Shown here piece after piece: positions 56,829 through 64,000 of a stretch of 64,000 nt of DNA. The notes under the pieces were generated by a model. It saw nothing but the letters and a program-made list of their open reading frames with translations. It made no database searches and was not told the DNA's origin. Both the position numbers and the translations under genes were made by a program. This stretch comes from JALORV01 sp963702595 (GTDB taxonomy: Bacteria; Pseudomonadota; Gammaproteobacteria; Burkholderiales; Burkholderiaceae_F), in the NCBI GenBank assembly GCA_963702595.1, contig CAVPDC010000021.1:50504-114503 (forward strand), given 5' to 3'. Every line of letters starts with the position of its first letter. The stretch's first letter is position 1.

Positions 56829-57465
56829 GGCTATCTTCCGTCAGGTGCAGCGCGAGCCAGTCGGCCGCCAGGGTCGCGACCGCCTCGAGCGTGCCGGGTT
56901 CCTCGAACAGGTGCGTGGCGCCGGGAACGACGCGCAGCGCTTGCTCACAGGTCATCTGTGCCGCGGCCTCGCGATTGAGTTCAAGGACTTCGACATCCGC
57001 GCCGCCGACGATCAACAGCGTCGGCGCGCGCACGCGCGGCAACACCGTGCCCGCAAGGTCCGGCCGCCCGCCACGTGAGACGACCGCACCCACGCGTTCG
57101 GCAAAGTGGGCGGCAGCCACCAGCGCCGCCGCCGCGCCGGTGCTGGCGCCGAAGAGACCGGCGGGCAGGTGCGCGATTTCGGGCCGGGTCCGTTGCCACT
57201 CGAGCGCGGCACCGAGCCGCAGCGCGAGCAGCGGGATGTCGAAGACATTGCGGCGATCCCGCGCTTCTTCGTCGGTCAGCAGGTCAAACAGCAGCGTGGC
57301 GAGGCCGCGTGCGTGCAATTGTCGGGCGACGAACTGGTTGCGCGGACTCAGTCGGCTGCTGCCGCTGCCATGCGCGAAGATCACCAGACCCGTCACCGGG
57401 CCATCCGGAATCTCGAGATCTCCCGGCAGGCGGCTCGGGCCGATGTGGACATTAGTGCGAGACAT
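56821..57465 (-). CDS. Dienelactone hydrolase-like alpha/beta hydrolase
   Basis: 214-residue alpha/beta hydrolase. It starts with VTGLVIFAHGSGSSRLSPRN (oxyanion region); the nucleophile elbow is PAGLFGASTGAAAALVAAAH (Ser in GASTG), the acid is in TLLIVGGADVEVLELNREAA, and the His is in RVVPGATHLFEEPGTLE. The same protein type is regularly paired or fused with the COG1926 phosphoribosyltransferase that overlaps it here. Substrate unknown. It is the first gene of the minus-strand PRTase-archease-RtcB operon and divergent from the kinase-like gene at 57592. Confidence 0.87.
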   Translation of the reverse strand: MSRTNVHIGPSRLPGDLEIPDGPVTGLVIFAHGSGSSRLSPRNQFVARQLHARGLATLLFDLLTDEEARDRRNVFDIPLLALRLGAALEWQRTRPEIAHLPAGLFGASTGAAAALVAAAHFAERVGAVVSRGGRPDLAGTVLPRVRAPTLLIVGGADVEVLELNREAAAQMTCEQALRVVPGATHLFEEPGTLEAVATLAADWLALHLTEDSHA

Positions 57466-57591
57466 CTGATGCTCCCAGCCGGGCAGGCCGGCGACTGCGT
57501 ACCGAGTGCCATTACAGCATCGGACGCAGTCAGCGTCGCCGCTTGATGGCGGTCAAGGTTGCAGACGGAGTCCGGCGTAATCACGGGTTCT

Positions 57592-58647
57592 ATGGAACGT
57601 GCTTCCCCTTTCAGCGCGGCGGTCACGCTCGACGAGAAGGTGCGCTTTCTTGCATCGGCGGCGGCCTGGCGGCAAGCGTGGCGTCCGGACATCATCGAAA
57701 CCCACATGTCGTGGGTCTTCCTGGGTGAAAACTCGGTGCTGAAGCTGAAGAAGCCTGTCCGGACCGAGTTCCTGGATTTCTCGACGCTGGCGGCGCGCCA
57801 GTTCAACTGCCGCGAGGAGGTGCGCCTCAACCTGCGCCTGGCGCCAGGTGTCTACCTGGGCGTGCTGCCGCTGCTGCAGACGCCCGACGGTGCCCTGGCG
57901 GTCGGCTACGGAGCGGCCGTGGTCGGAACGGTCATCGACTGGCTGGTGCAGATGCGTCGCATTCCGCGTGCGCGGATGCTCGACGTGGCGGTGCCTGCCG
58001 GTAGCGTGCGGATCGACGATATCGATCGGCTCGCTGTGCGACTCGCACAGTTCTTCCGGAGCGCCGAGCGCGTGCAGCTCGGCGGGCCCGCCTATGTCGA
58101 GCGTTTCGTGGCATCGCAGTCGGTGAACAAGCGCGTGCTGCTGCAGCCAACGTTGCGCGAGGCGGCGACAGTCGCCGCACTCGACGAGTTTGATCGGATG
58201 CTGAATCGGCATGCGGAGATGCTGGGCGCGCGCGCCGCGGCCGGGCGACTCTGCGAGGGCCACGGCGACCTCCGGCCCGAGCACATCGGTCTCGATGGCA
58301 CACCGGTCGTCATCGACTGCCTGGAATTCAACCGCACGCTGCGCGAGGTGGATCCCTTCGACGAGCTGGCGTTCCTCGACCTCGAGTGCCGGGTGCTCGG
58401 GGCGGACTGGATCGGTCCGCGTCTGATCGCGCACTGTGCCTCAGCGCTGCACGATGCGCCGCCGCCGCAGGTGATGGCGCTTTACACGGCGCACCGGGCG
58501 CTGGTACGCGCACGGCTCGCATTGGCGCATCTGCTCGATGTGCCGCCGCGCACGCCGGATCGCTGGAAGCCGCAGGCGCGGCGCTATGTCGAAGCGGCGC
58601 GCGCCGCGCTCGCGTCGCTGGTGCCCGACGAAACTGCGCGGGGCTGA
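57592..58647 (+). CDS. COG2187 aminoglycoside-phosphotransferase-like kinase
   Basis: 351-residue protein of the APH/COG2187 group, a kinase-like fold of unknown substrate. The N-terminal part has ETHMSWVFLGENSVLKLKKP (the nucleotide-contact lysines), and the catalytic region is GRLCEGHGDLRPEHIGLDGT with PVVIDCLEFNRTLREVDPFD, i.e. HGDLxxEH and the IDCLEFN metal motif. Some relatives are fused to an AAA domain; this one is not. ATG 57592 is chosen; an in-frame TTG at 57559 would add 11 residues. It runs against the prs-like gene and ends one base before it. Cytosolic. Confidence 0.83.
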   Translation: MERASPFSAAVTLDEKVRFLASAAAWRQAWRPDIIETHMSWVFLGENSVLKLKKPVRTEFLDFSTLAARQFNCREEVRLNLRLAPGVYLGVLPLLQTPDGALAVGYGAAVVGTVIDWLVQMRRIPRARMLDVAVPAGSVRIDDIDRLAVRLAQFFRSAERVQLGGPAYVERFVASQSVNKRVLLQPTLREAATVAALDEFDRMLNRHAEMLGARAAAGRLCEGHGDLRPEHIGLDGTPVVIDCLEFNRTLREVDPFDELAFLDLECRVLGADWIGPRLIAHCASALHDAPPPQVMALYTAHRALVRARLALAHLLDVPPRTPDRWKPQARRYVEAARAALASLVPDETARG

Positions 58648-58648
58648 G

Positions 58649-59602
58649 CTATCGCCAGGCGGCGTGCTGCTTGCGGATCTCCGCGGCAAAGAGTCCGGCG
58701 CAGGGCAGCACTTCCACGCGTTCGCGCACGGCGGCTGCGGTCAGGCGGAACAGCGGCACCGTATCGGTGACGAAGATGCGCTCCACCGGCGCGCGCATCA
58801 GTGACTCCGCGGCCGGGCTGACGAACAGGCCGTGCGCGCCGAACGCCAGCACGCGGCGCGCGCCCCCCTTCATGATCGTGGTTGCGGCCCGCTCGATGGT
58901 GCCGAAGGTGGCGATCAGATCGTCGAGGATCAGCACGGTGGCGTCGCGCACGTCGCCGGTGACGATCTCGCCGCTGCTGACGACGCCGGCGTTGCGGCGC
59001 TTGTCGACAAAGGCCTGGCCGATCGGCCGCTGCCACGCCGCCTCCAGCAACTCACGCCAAAGCTGTGCGCGCTTCACGCCGCCGACGTCCGGCGATGCGA
59101 CGACCACTGGCGCGTCGCTCACAAGCTTTGCGGCGGCCGCGGTGAACAATTCATAGGGCTCGAGATTCACGGCACGCCGGCGGAATGCGTTGTCGAATGC
59201 CGACACGTTATGCGCTTCGAGCGTGATCAGCCCGTCGCAGCCGGCTGCCTCGAACAATTGCGCGATGACACGCACAGAAACCGGATCGAAGGGCTTGGTG
59301 CGCCGGTCCTTGCGCGCGTACGCGAGGTACGGCGCAACCGCGGTGATGCGTCGCGCGCCGTGGTCGCGCAGCGCGGCGATGAAGAGCAGCAGCCGCACCA
59401 GCTTGTCGTCGCCGCTGGCCGACGGGCCGCCGTGCAGGCTCTGCACGACAAAGACGTCCTTGCCGTCGGGATCGACGAGCGGGCGGATCTTGTGTTCGCC
59501 GTCCTCGAACGTGCGCTCCTCATGCGCCGCGAGCGGGTGACCGAGCTGGGCCGCGACGGCCGCGCCGAATTCGCACGAGGCGTCCAGCGCGAAAAGCAGC
59601 AT
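58649..59602 (-). CDS. Ribose-phosphate pyrophosphokinase-like protein
   Basis: 317-residue PRPP synthetase family protein: makes PRPP from ribose 5-phosphate and ATP. ATG 59602 starts MLLFALDASCEFGAAVAAQL; the frame continues upstream with Arg/Pro-rich codons that overlap the next gene and are not real. Landmarks are VVQSLHGGPSASGDDKLVRL, APYLAYARKDRRTKPFDPVS, VVASPDVGGVKRAQLWRELL and the PRPP loop LILDDLIATFGTIERAATTI. In classical Prs the loop is DD-x-x-x-T-G-G-T; here it reads DDLIATFGT, so one glycine is Phe, common in the divergent Prs copies near salvage genes. It overlaps no gene but is four bases after the small gene at 59607. Confidence 0.86.
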   Translation of the reverse strand: MLLFALDASCEFGAAVAAQLGHPLAAHEERTFEDGEHKIRPLVDPDGKDVFVVQSLHGGPSASGDDKLVRLLLFIAALRDHGARRITAVAPYLAYARKDRRTKPFDPVSVRVIAQLFEAAGCDGLITLEAHNVSAFDNAFRRRAVNLEPYELFTAAAAKLVSDAPVVVASPDVGGVKRAQLWRELLEAAWQRPIGQAFVDKRRNAGVVSSGEIVTGDVRDATVLILDDLIATFGTIERAATTIMKGGARRVLAFGAHGLFVSPAAESLMRAPVERIFVTDTVPLFRLTAAAVRERVEVLPCAGLFAAEIRKQHAAWR

Positions 59603-59606
59603 CGCT

Positions 59607-59918
59607 TCAGTGTTCTTCGATGCGCGTGAAAACGTCCTCGGCCGGCTCGCCGGTGTCGGGGTCGACCCACTCGGCGATGCCGATCTCCGCTTCGGCCTCG
59701 GCGACCGTTTCCCCCGGTTCGGACGTCGTCTCGATGCCTTCGCGCAGCGCCGCGACCGCCTGCGTGGCGGTGACAAACGGTCCAAATTCCTGGCGGCCGT
59801 CGTCGGCGATCCAGTAGTAGCCGTCGGGTCGCACCACCACACGTGAGGATTCCTCATCGGGCCTTGCGGCGTCGGCGATGTCTGGGGCCTGAAGTGTTGC
59901 TATCGGCTTGAATGTCAT
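59607..59918 (-). CDS. Small acidic protein of unknown function
   Basis: 103-residue, strongly acidic protein. It opens with a basic/neutral stretch (MTFKPIATLQAPDIADAARP), then a short beta core SSRVVVRPDGYYWIADDGRQ followed by EFGPFVTATQAVAALREGIE, which resembles the compact W/Y-rich modules seen in many hypothetical proteins. It ends with an acidic tail (ETVAEAEAEIGIAEWVDPDT). No signal or membrane segment. It begins the transcript that leads into the prs-like gene four bases later, so it may be functionally tied to it. The 274 bases upstream (59919-60192) show nothing recognisable. Confidence 0.7.
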   Translation of the reverse strand: MTFKPIATLQAPDIADAARPDEESSRVVVRPDGYYWIADDGRQEFGPFVTATQAVAALREGIETTSEPGETVAEAEAEIGIAEWVDPDTGEPAEDVFTRIEEH

Positions 59919-60192
59919 GGCGATGCTCCTCTCTGGCCCGAGTCACCGTCGGTGCAGGTGCCCAGCGCGGTCGCCCTGAACACTTCTGCCGGTCCCTGGG
60001 TCAGCGGTCTGATGATGCTCCGCATCGCCTTGCACCGGAGGCGCGGCGGCCGGGACCGTTGACCGCTGTCAAGCAACCCGTTGCCTGGCGCATGCGCAAG
60101 CGATCGAGTCACGCATGCGCGTGCTGCGCGGTACCGGGAGGAGAAGTGGGCGCCGCAGGCAGCAACTCGGCCGCCAGCGGCGCGCCGTTGCT

Positions 60193-61347
60193 TCAGTTGA
60201 AAGGTTCGATCGGTAGGAAGGCGCCGAGCCCGGTCAGGTTCACGCGCGACTCGATCTGCTGCAGGCAGCTCAGGGCGTCGCTGCCGGTAGCGGCGCCTCG
60301 CTGGTGAGCGGCGGACCAGGTTTTGCGCGGCGCGCGCGCAGTGATGACATAGCTGGGTGCACGGCGGTCCGGCGGCTGGCGCCGGGCCGAGACAGTCGTC
60401 TGCTGGACGGTGGGGAGCGCCGCGAAGATTTCACCCATCAGCCGCAGCACGAGGCCGAGTGCGTGTCGATTGTGCAGCTTGGTATGGATTACCTCCGACA
60501 TCCGACGCACGGCGACGCGGTTGCCGTAGTCAATGGCCGCCTCGCGGTCCGGCAACGTCGGCAGCAGCGGCAGCTGCACATCCATGCGTACCGCGCTGAC
60601 GTCGTCGAACTGAAAGCTGACAGCGGTCGGTAGTGGCCACAAGATGTCCTTCAGGCAGGCGAGCAGGTGCTCGCGCATCGCATCCGGATCGCCATCCGCC
60701 GCGCGCTGGCTGTGGTTCTGCATCTCGCGCTGCGCCGATTCCCATGCGAAGCGGCGGGCCAGCCACTTGGCGCGATCGTCAAGATAGTCGTTCATCGCGC
60801 GCGGGTTGAACACCGGCTTGCCGTCCTTCTTGCCGATGGGCTTGGGCGCTTCGGGACCCGAGTTGGAGAACGGACGGACCGTCAGCGGCACGAGCTGCAG
60901 ATCGGGCGTCGGCGTCCAGCGTTGCGGGTAGGCCATGGCCTCGACGTGTTCGTTCAGGTGCTGGCAGACGGTGAGTGCCGCTTCGCGCTCCATGTCGGCC
61001 GCGCCGTCGACGAGGTTGGACAGCGGATCGACATGCTGGGTCGTACGGGTCGGGCGGATCAGGCGCGCGTAGCCGTACTGGTCGATGCGCACCTTCATTT
61101 CGCTGTCGGGCAGCGCGAAGCTCGTGGCGGCCCCGGCTGCTTCCTGCTCGGAGTCACTGGTCAGCACGACCTGCGAACGGCGCCGGTACACCGCGCTCTG
61201 GCCGTCGGCACTGGCGAACGAAGGAATCAGCCGGTACGGCGGCAGCCACTTCACCTTTTCGCCGTAGAAGACCACGTGGCGATAGCGCAGCGGGACCTCG
61301 AGCAAGCTGCTCGGAGGTTCAGCCACGGCGGAAGCGGAATACGTCAC
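60193..61347 (-). CDS. Hypothetical protein, 384 residues
   Basis: I do not recognise a family. The protein is soluble and mixed alpha/beta, without signal peptide or membrane span. Visible parts: YRHVVFYGEKVKWLPPYRLI and SAVYRRRSQVVLTSDSEQEA near the start, MKVRIDQYGYARLIRPTRTT, a Trp/Pro-rich segment QRWTPTPDLQLVPLTVRPFS, a helical basic part WLARRFAWESAQREMQNHSQ, and near the end AIDYGNRVAVRRMSEVIHTK then LHNRHALGLVLRLMGEIFAA. It has only four cysteines, scattered. Length, composition and absence of stops support real coding. It stands alone on its strand. Confidence 0.65.
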   Translation of the reverse strand: MTYSASAVAEPPSSLLEVPLRYRHVVFYGEKVKWLPPYRLIPSFASADGQSAVYRRRSQVVLTSDSEQEAAGAATSFALPDSEMKVRIDQYGYARLIRPTRTTQHVDPLSNLVDGAADMEREAALTVCQHLNEHVEAMAYPQRWTPTPDLQLVPLTVRPFSNSGPEAPKPIGKKDGKPVFNPRAMNDYLDDRAKWLARRFAWESAQREMQNHSQRAADGDPDAMREHLLACLKDILWPLPTAVSFQFDDVSAVRMDVQLPLLPTLPDREAAIDYGNRVAVRRMSEVIHTKLHNRHALGLVLRLMGEIFAALPTVQQTTVSARRQPPDRRAPSYVITARAPRKTWSAAHQRGAATGSDALSCLQQIESRVNLTGLGAFLPIEPFN

Positions 61348-61605
61348 CTGCGGTCCTTGTTACACGGACGGCGAGGTCAGGAGCCACGGTTGCTGCGCGC
61401 TTCCCGTTCCCGCCGAACGGAAGTCTTCAAGTCCAATGTTCGCAGTGCCATCGGTCCCGGCAACGCGCAAAAAGCCGCCGGGCGGTCGTCCTTTCCCGCG
61501 CCAATGGCGGCTATCGCCGCCTAAAGGCCGAGCCATGCGCCGCAACTTCGTATGACGTTTGACCTAACAGGAGGACCGAATGGGGGTCGGGTACCCTTCG
61601 CGGCC

Positions 61606-62486
61606 ATGTCATCTGTGCGCCCCGCCCTGCGCGGCACCTTCGCCTCGGTCACGCTGGCCCTGAACACGCTGATCGGCGTGGCGGCAATGGTTCCATTCGC
61701 GCTGGCCAAGCTGCTGTTGCCGTTCACGCTGGTGCGGCATGTCACGGACCGCGCCTTGAATGCGATCGCCACCGGGTGGATCAGCGTCAACAGCACCTGG
61801 ATGGACTGGGTCGGCAGCACCCGCTGGGACGTGCGGGGCCTCGAGGGGCTGGAGGCGCGCGGCTGGTACCTGGTGTCGAGCAATCACCAGAGCTGGGTCG
61901 ACATCCTGGTGCTGCAGAAGATCTTCAACCGCCGCATCCCGATGCTGAAGTTCTTCCTCAAGCGCGAGCTGATATGGGTACCGGTCATCGGTCTGGCCTG
62001 GTGGGCGCTCGACTTTCCGTTCATGCAACGGCGCGGTGGCGCCTCGAGCGCGCAGGACCTGGAGCGTGCCCGCAAAGCCTGCGAGAAGTTTCGCATCGTG
62101 CCGACCTCGGTCTTCAACTTCCCCGAGGGCACGCGCTTCACCCGTGCCAAGCACGACACGCAAGGCTCGCCATTCACGCACCTGCTCAAGCCCAAGGCCG
62201 GCGGCATCGCTACGGCGCTGACGACGCTCGGCGGCCAGTTCCACCAGCTGCTCGACGTGACGATCGTCTACCCCGACGGGCCGCCGGACTTCTGGACGCT
62301 GCTCTCCGGCCGCCTGCGCGCCGTGACGGTACGCGTGCAGCCGCGTGAGATTCCCGCCGAGTTGATGGCAGGCGACTATGCCAACGATCCGACTTCCGCA
62401 CGCGCATGCAGGAGTGGATGAACACGTTGTGGGCGGAAAAGGACGCACTGATCGGGCCACTGCGCACAGAGGCACCGCGCGCCTGA
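61606..62486 (+). CDS. YihG-like 1-acylglycerol-3-phosphate acyltransferase, apparent frameshift near 62390
   Basis: Membrane acyltransferase acting on lysophosphatidate. Hydrophobic N-terminal helices (TLALNTLIGVAAMVPFALAK), the HX4D box in LVSSNHQSWVDILVL and the VFNFPEGTRFT box identify the family; KFFLKRELIWVPVIGLAWWA is the YihG style. The main frame runs to GDYANDP and then goes wrong (TSARACRSG, stop 62421). The next frame continues correctly with RTRMQEWMNTLWAEKDALIG and PLRTEAPRA to a stop at 62486, so a one-base change at about 62385-62400 is present. Repaired length is about 292 residues. ATG 61606 is preferred; ATG 61552 would add 18 non-conserved residues. The housekeeping role is in phospholipid synthesis. 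Confidence 0.83.
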
Positions 62487-62541
62487 CGCTGACGCCGCGC
62501 GCCGGGGCGGGTATCGTCGCCGGTTCGTCCGGGAGCCTTCC

Positions 62542-63561
62542 ATGTTTGAAGCCACGATTGCCGGCAGCCTGCCCAAACCGGGCTGGCTCGCCGAGACCGA
62601 CAAACTCTGGCCGCAGTGGAAGCTCGCCGGTGAAGAACTCGCGGCCGCCAAGCGCGACGCCACGCTACTCTGGCTGAAGGAGCAGGAAGACGCGGGCCTC
62701 GACATCGTCGGCGACGGCGAGCAGTCGCGCCAGCACTTCGTGCACGGCTTCCTCGAGTTCGTCGACGGCATCGACTTCGAGCACAAGGTCGAGATGGGCA
62801 TCCGCAAGGACCGCTACAAGGCGATGGTGCCGCAGGTGGTCGGGCCGTTGAAGCTCAAGGGGCGCGTGCATCAGGTCGAGGCGCGGCTCGCGCGCAGCCA
62901 TACGAAGAAGAAGCTGAAGATCACGCTGCCCGGCCCGATGACGATCGTCGACACGGTGGCCGACCGCTACTACGGCGATCGCGTGAAAATGGCGATGGCG
63001 TTTGCCGAACTGCTCAACCAGGAGGCGCGCGCGCTCGAGGCCGATGGTGTCGACGTGATCCAGTTCGACGAACCGGCCTTCAATGTCTACACCGACGACG
63101 CGAAATCGCTGGGGCATCACCGCGCTCGACCGCGCCGCCCAGGGCCTGAAGTGCAAGACTGTCGTGCACATCTGCTACGGCTACGGCATCAAGGCCAACG
63201 TCGACTGGAAGGCCACGCTCGGCTCCGAGTGGCGCCAGTACGAGGAGATCTTCCCGGCGATCGCGAAGAGCGCGATCCAGGCCGTCTCGCTCGAGTGCAT
63301 GAACTCGCATGTGCCGATGCACCTGATGAAGCTGCTCGAAGGCAGGACCTGCTGGTCGGCGTCATCGATGTCGCGTCCGATGTCGTGGAGACGCCCGAGC
63401 AGGTCGCCGACACGATCGGCAAAGCGCTGCAGTTCGTCGCCAAGGAGCACCTCTCCCTGCACCAACTGCGGAATGGCGCCGATGAAGCGCGAGATCGCGC
63501 TGGCGAAGCTCGCGGCACTCGGCAAGGGTGCCGGACTCCGCGCCAGCGTTACGGCAGCTAG
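62542..63561 (+). CDS. MetE-type methionine synthase core protein with several frame changes
   Basis: Short-type cobalamin-independent methionine synthase (single barrel, about 345 residues). The first 190 residues are intact: MFEATIAGSLPKPGWLAETD, GLDIVGDGEQSRQHFVHGFL, KITLPGPMTIVDTVADRYYG, DVIQFDEPAFNVYTDDAKS. After 63108 the sense jumps to another frame (WGITALDRAAQGLKCKTVVH, ICYGYGIKANVDWKATLGSE with the zinc His-x-Cys). It returns to the first frame at about 63345 (DLLVGVIDVASDVVETPEQV), jumps again at about 63452 (CTNCGMAPMKREIALAKLAA), and once more before the stop (RQRYGS). All expected zinc ligands exist across frames. Four indels within 450 bases argue for assembly errors rather than decay. 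Confidence 0.82.
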   Translation: MFEATIAGSLPKPGWLAETDKLWPQWKLAGEELAAAKRDATLLWLKEQEDAGLDIVGDGEQSRQHFVHGFLEFVDGIDFEHKVEMGIRKDRYKAMVPQVVGPLKLKGRVHQVEARLARSHTKKKLKITLPGPMTIVDTVADRYYGDRVKMAMAFAELLNQEARALEADGVDVIQFDEPAFNVYTDDAKSLGHHRARPRRPGPEVQDCRAHLLRLRHQGQRRLEGHARLRVAPVRGDLPGDREERDPGRLARVHELACADAPDEAARRQDLLVGVIDVASDVVETPEQVADTIGKALQFVAKEHLSLHQLRNGADEARDRAGEARGTRQGCRTPRQRYGS

Positions 63562-63568
63562 GCGGCCG

Positions 63569-64000
63569 ATGAGCCGTCGCACGCTGGCTCTCGACGACCG
63601 TTTGCACGACTACGTCGTCCAGCACAACCGCGAGCATCCGGAACTCGCGAAGCTGCGCGAGGCGACCGTCACGCACCCGCGCGCGGGCATGCAGATCTCG
63701 CCCGAGCAGGGCGCGCTGCTGCAGGTGCTGGTCAAGCTCACCGGTGCGCGCCGCACGATCGAGATCGGTGTCTTCACCGGTTACAGCGCGCTGGCCGTGG
63801 CGCTGGCACTGCCGCCGGACGGCAGGATCCTCGCGTGCGATATCAGCGACGAGTTCACGCGGTTAGGGCGACCCTACTGGGAACGCGCCGGCGTCGCTCA
63901 CAAGATCGACCTCGTGCTGGAGCCCGCGTCGATACCCTTGATGCGCGGCTGGCGATGGGCGAAGGCGGCCGTTACGACTTCGCCTTCATCGATGCCGACA
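63569..64000 (+). CDS. O-methyltransferase (caffeoyl-CoA type), 3' end outside window, frame change near 63930
   Basis: SAM-dependent O-methyltransferase of the class I CCoAOMT type. It starts MSRRTLALDDRLHDYVVQHN; the stretch PRAGMQISPEQGALLQVLVK is the family lead, SAM motif I is RRTIEIGVFTGYSALAVALA, then PDGRILACDISDEFTRLGRP and YWERAGVAHKIDLVLEPA. From there the frame turns meaningless, while the next one reads VDTLDARLAMGEGGRYDFAF and IDAD, the metal-binding Asp region, up to the window edge. So one base is probably missing near 63930. The gene begins eight bases after the MetE-like stop and may be cotranscribed. Substrate unknown. Confidence 0.82.
   Translation, partial: MSRRTLALDDRLHDYVVQHNREHPELAKLREATVTHPRAGMQISPEQGALLQVLVKLTGARRTIEIGVFTGYSALAVALALPPDGRILACDISDEFTRLGRPYWERAGVAHKIDLVLEPASIPLMRGWRWAKAAVTTSPSSMPT

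Noticed and set aside
1..64000. tRNA, rRNA, CRISPR arrays, prophage or insertion sequences
   Set aside because: I found no cloverleaf-like or rRNA stretches, no regularly spaced repeats, and no transposase, integrase or terminal inverted repeats by eye; a dedicated search could still reveal small RNAs.

Overview
The window is GC-rich, densely packed bacterial chromosome. The gene families (arylpolyene pigment cluster with a XanB2-type chorismatase, a PF04392-type binding protein, class I c-type cytochromes, orphan CoxL-like molybdenum enzyme) point to a beta- or gammaproteobacterium. I cannot name the genus. I saw no rRNA, tRNA, CRISPR array, transposase or integrase.

Layout. 1-5.3 kb: a MoxR ATPase / DUF58 / vWA operon and a molybdopterin-binding subunit. 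5.4-14.4 kb: a large BTAD (SARP-like) ATPase regulator followed by a same-strand run of secreted proteins and lipoproteins, including an Ivy-like lysozyme inhibitor. Direct TAAC repeats with an 11-bp period lie before both the regulator and the first secreted gene. 14.2-15.9 kb: gene relics, a GNAT and a secreted protein. 16.0-32.0 kb: an arylpolyene/xanthomonadin-like cluster in two arms that converge at 21.11 kb. The plus arm carries ACP, ketosynthase, chorismatase, acyltransferase, glycosyltransferase and methyltransferase. The minus arm carries ACP, COG4648 membrane protein, aryl-ACP ligase, two dehydratases, acyltransferase, LolA-like, MMPL exporter, hydrolase, ketosynthase, chain-length factor and two lipoproteins. 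No ketoreductase and no aryl ammonia-lyase are present. 32.1-44.6 kb: mixed genes, including FadD, an esterase, cytochrome b561, an enoyl-reductase-like protein, a NYN-domain protein, a thaumatin-like lipoprotein, TrpB2 and a cold-shock/excalibur membrane protein. 44.7-62.5 kb: a stress- and repair-flavoured region. It holds an injection-system-type AAA ATPase, nitronate monooxygenase, three paralogous cytochromes c with a shared 5' leader hairpin, an orphan GroEL, a DHH protein, RtcB and archease, PRPP-related enzymes, and N-terminal stubs of pncB and an RNase Z-like hydrolase. 62.5-64 kb: MetE-like and O-methyltransferase genes.

Sequence quality matters here. At least a dozen places carry a one-base frame change inside otherwise well-conserved proteins (vWA 2.02 kb, 9.70, 10.76, 12.40, 22.34, 55.44, 62.39, four in 63.1-63.5, 63.93 kb). 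Most look like assembly indels, so genes marked as frameshifted should not be read as dead without checking reads. The relics (14.2, 15.0-15.3, 47.9, 56.0 kb) are different: large parts of those genes are missing.
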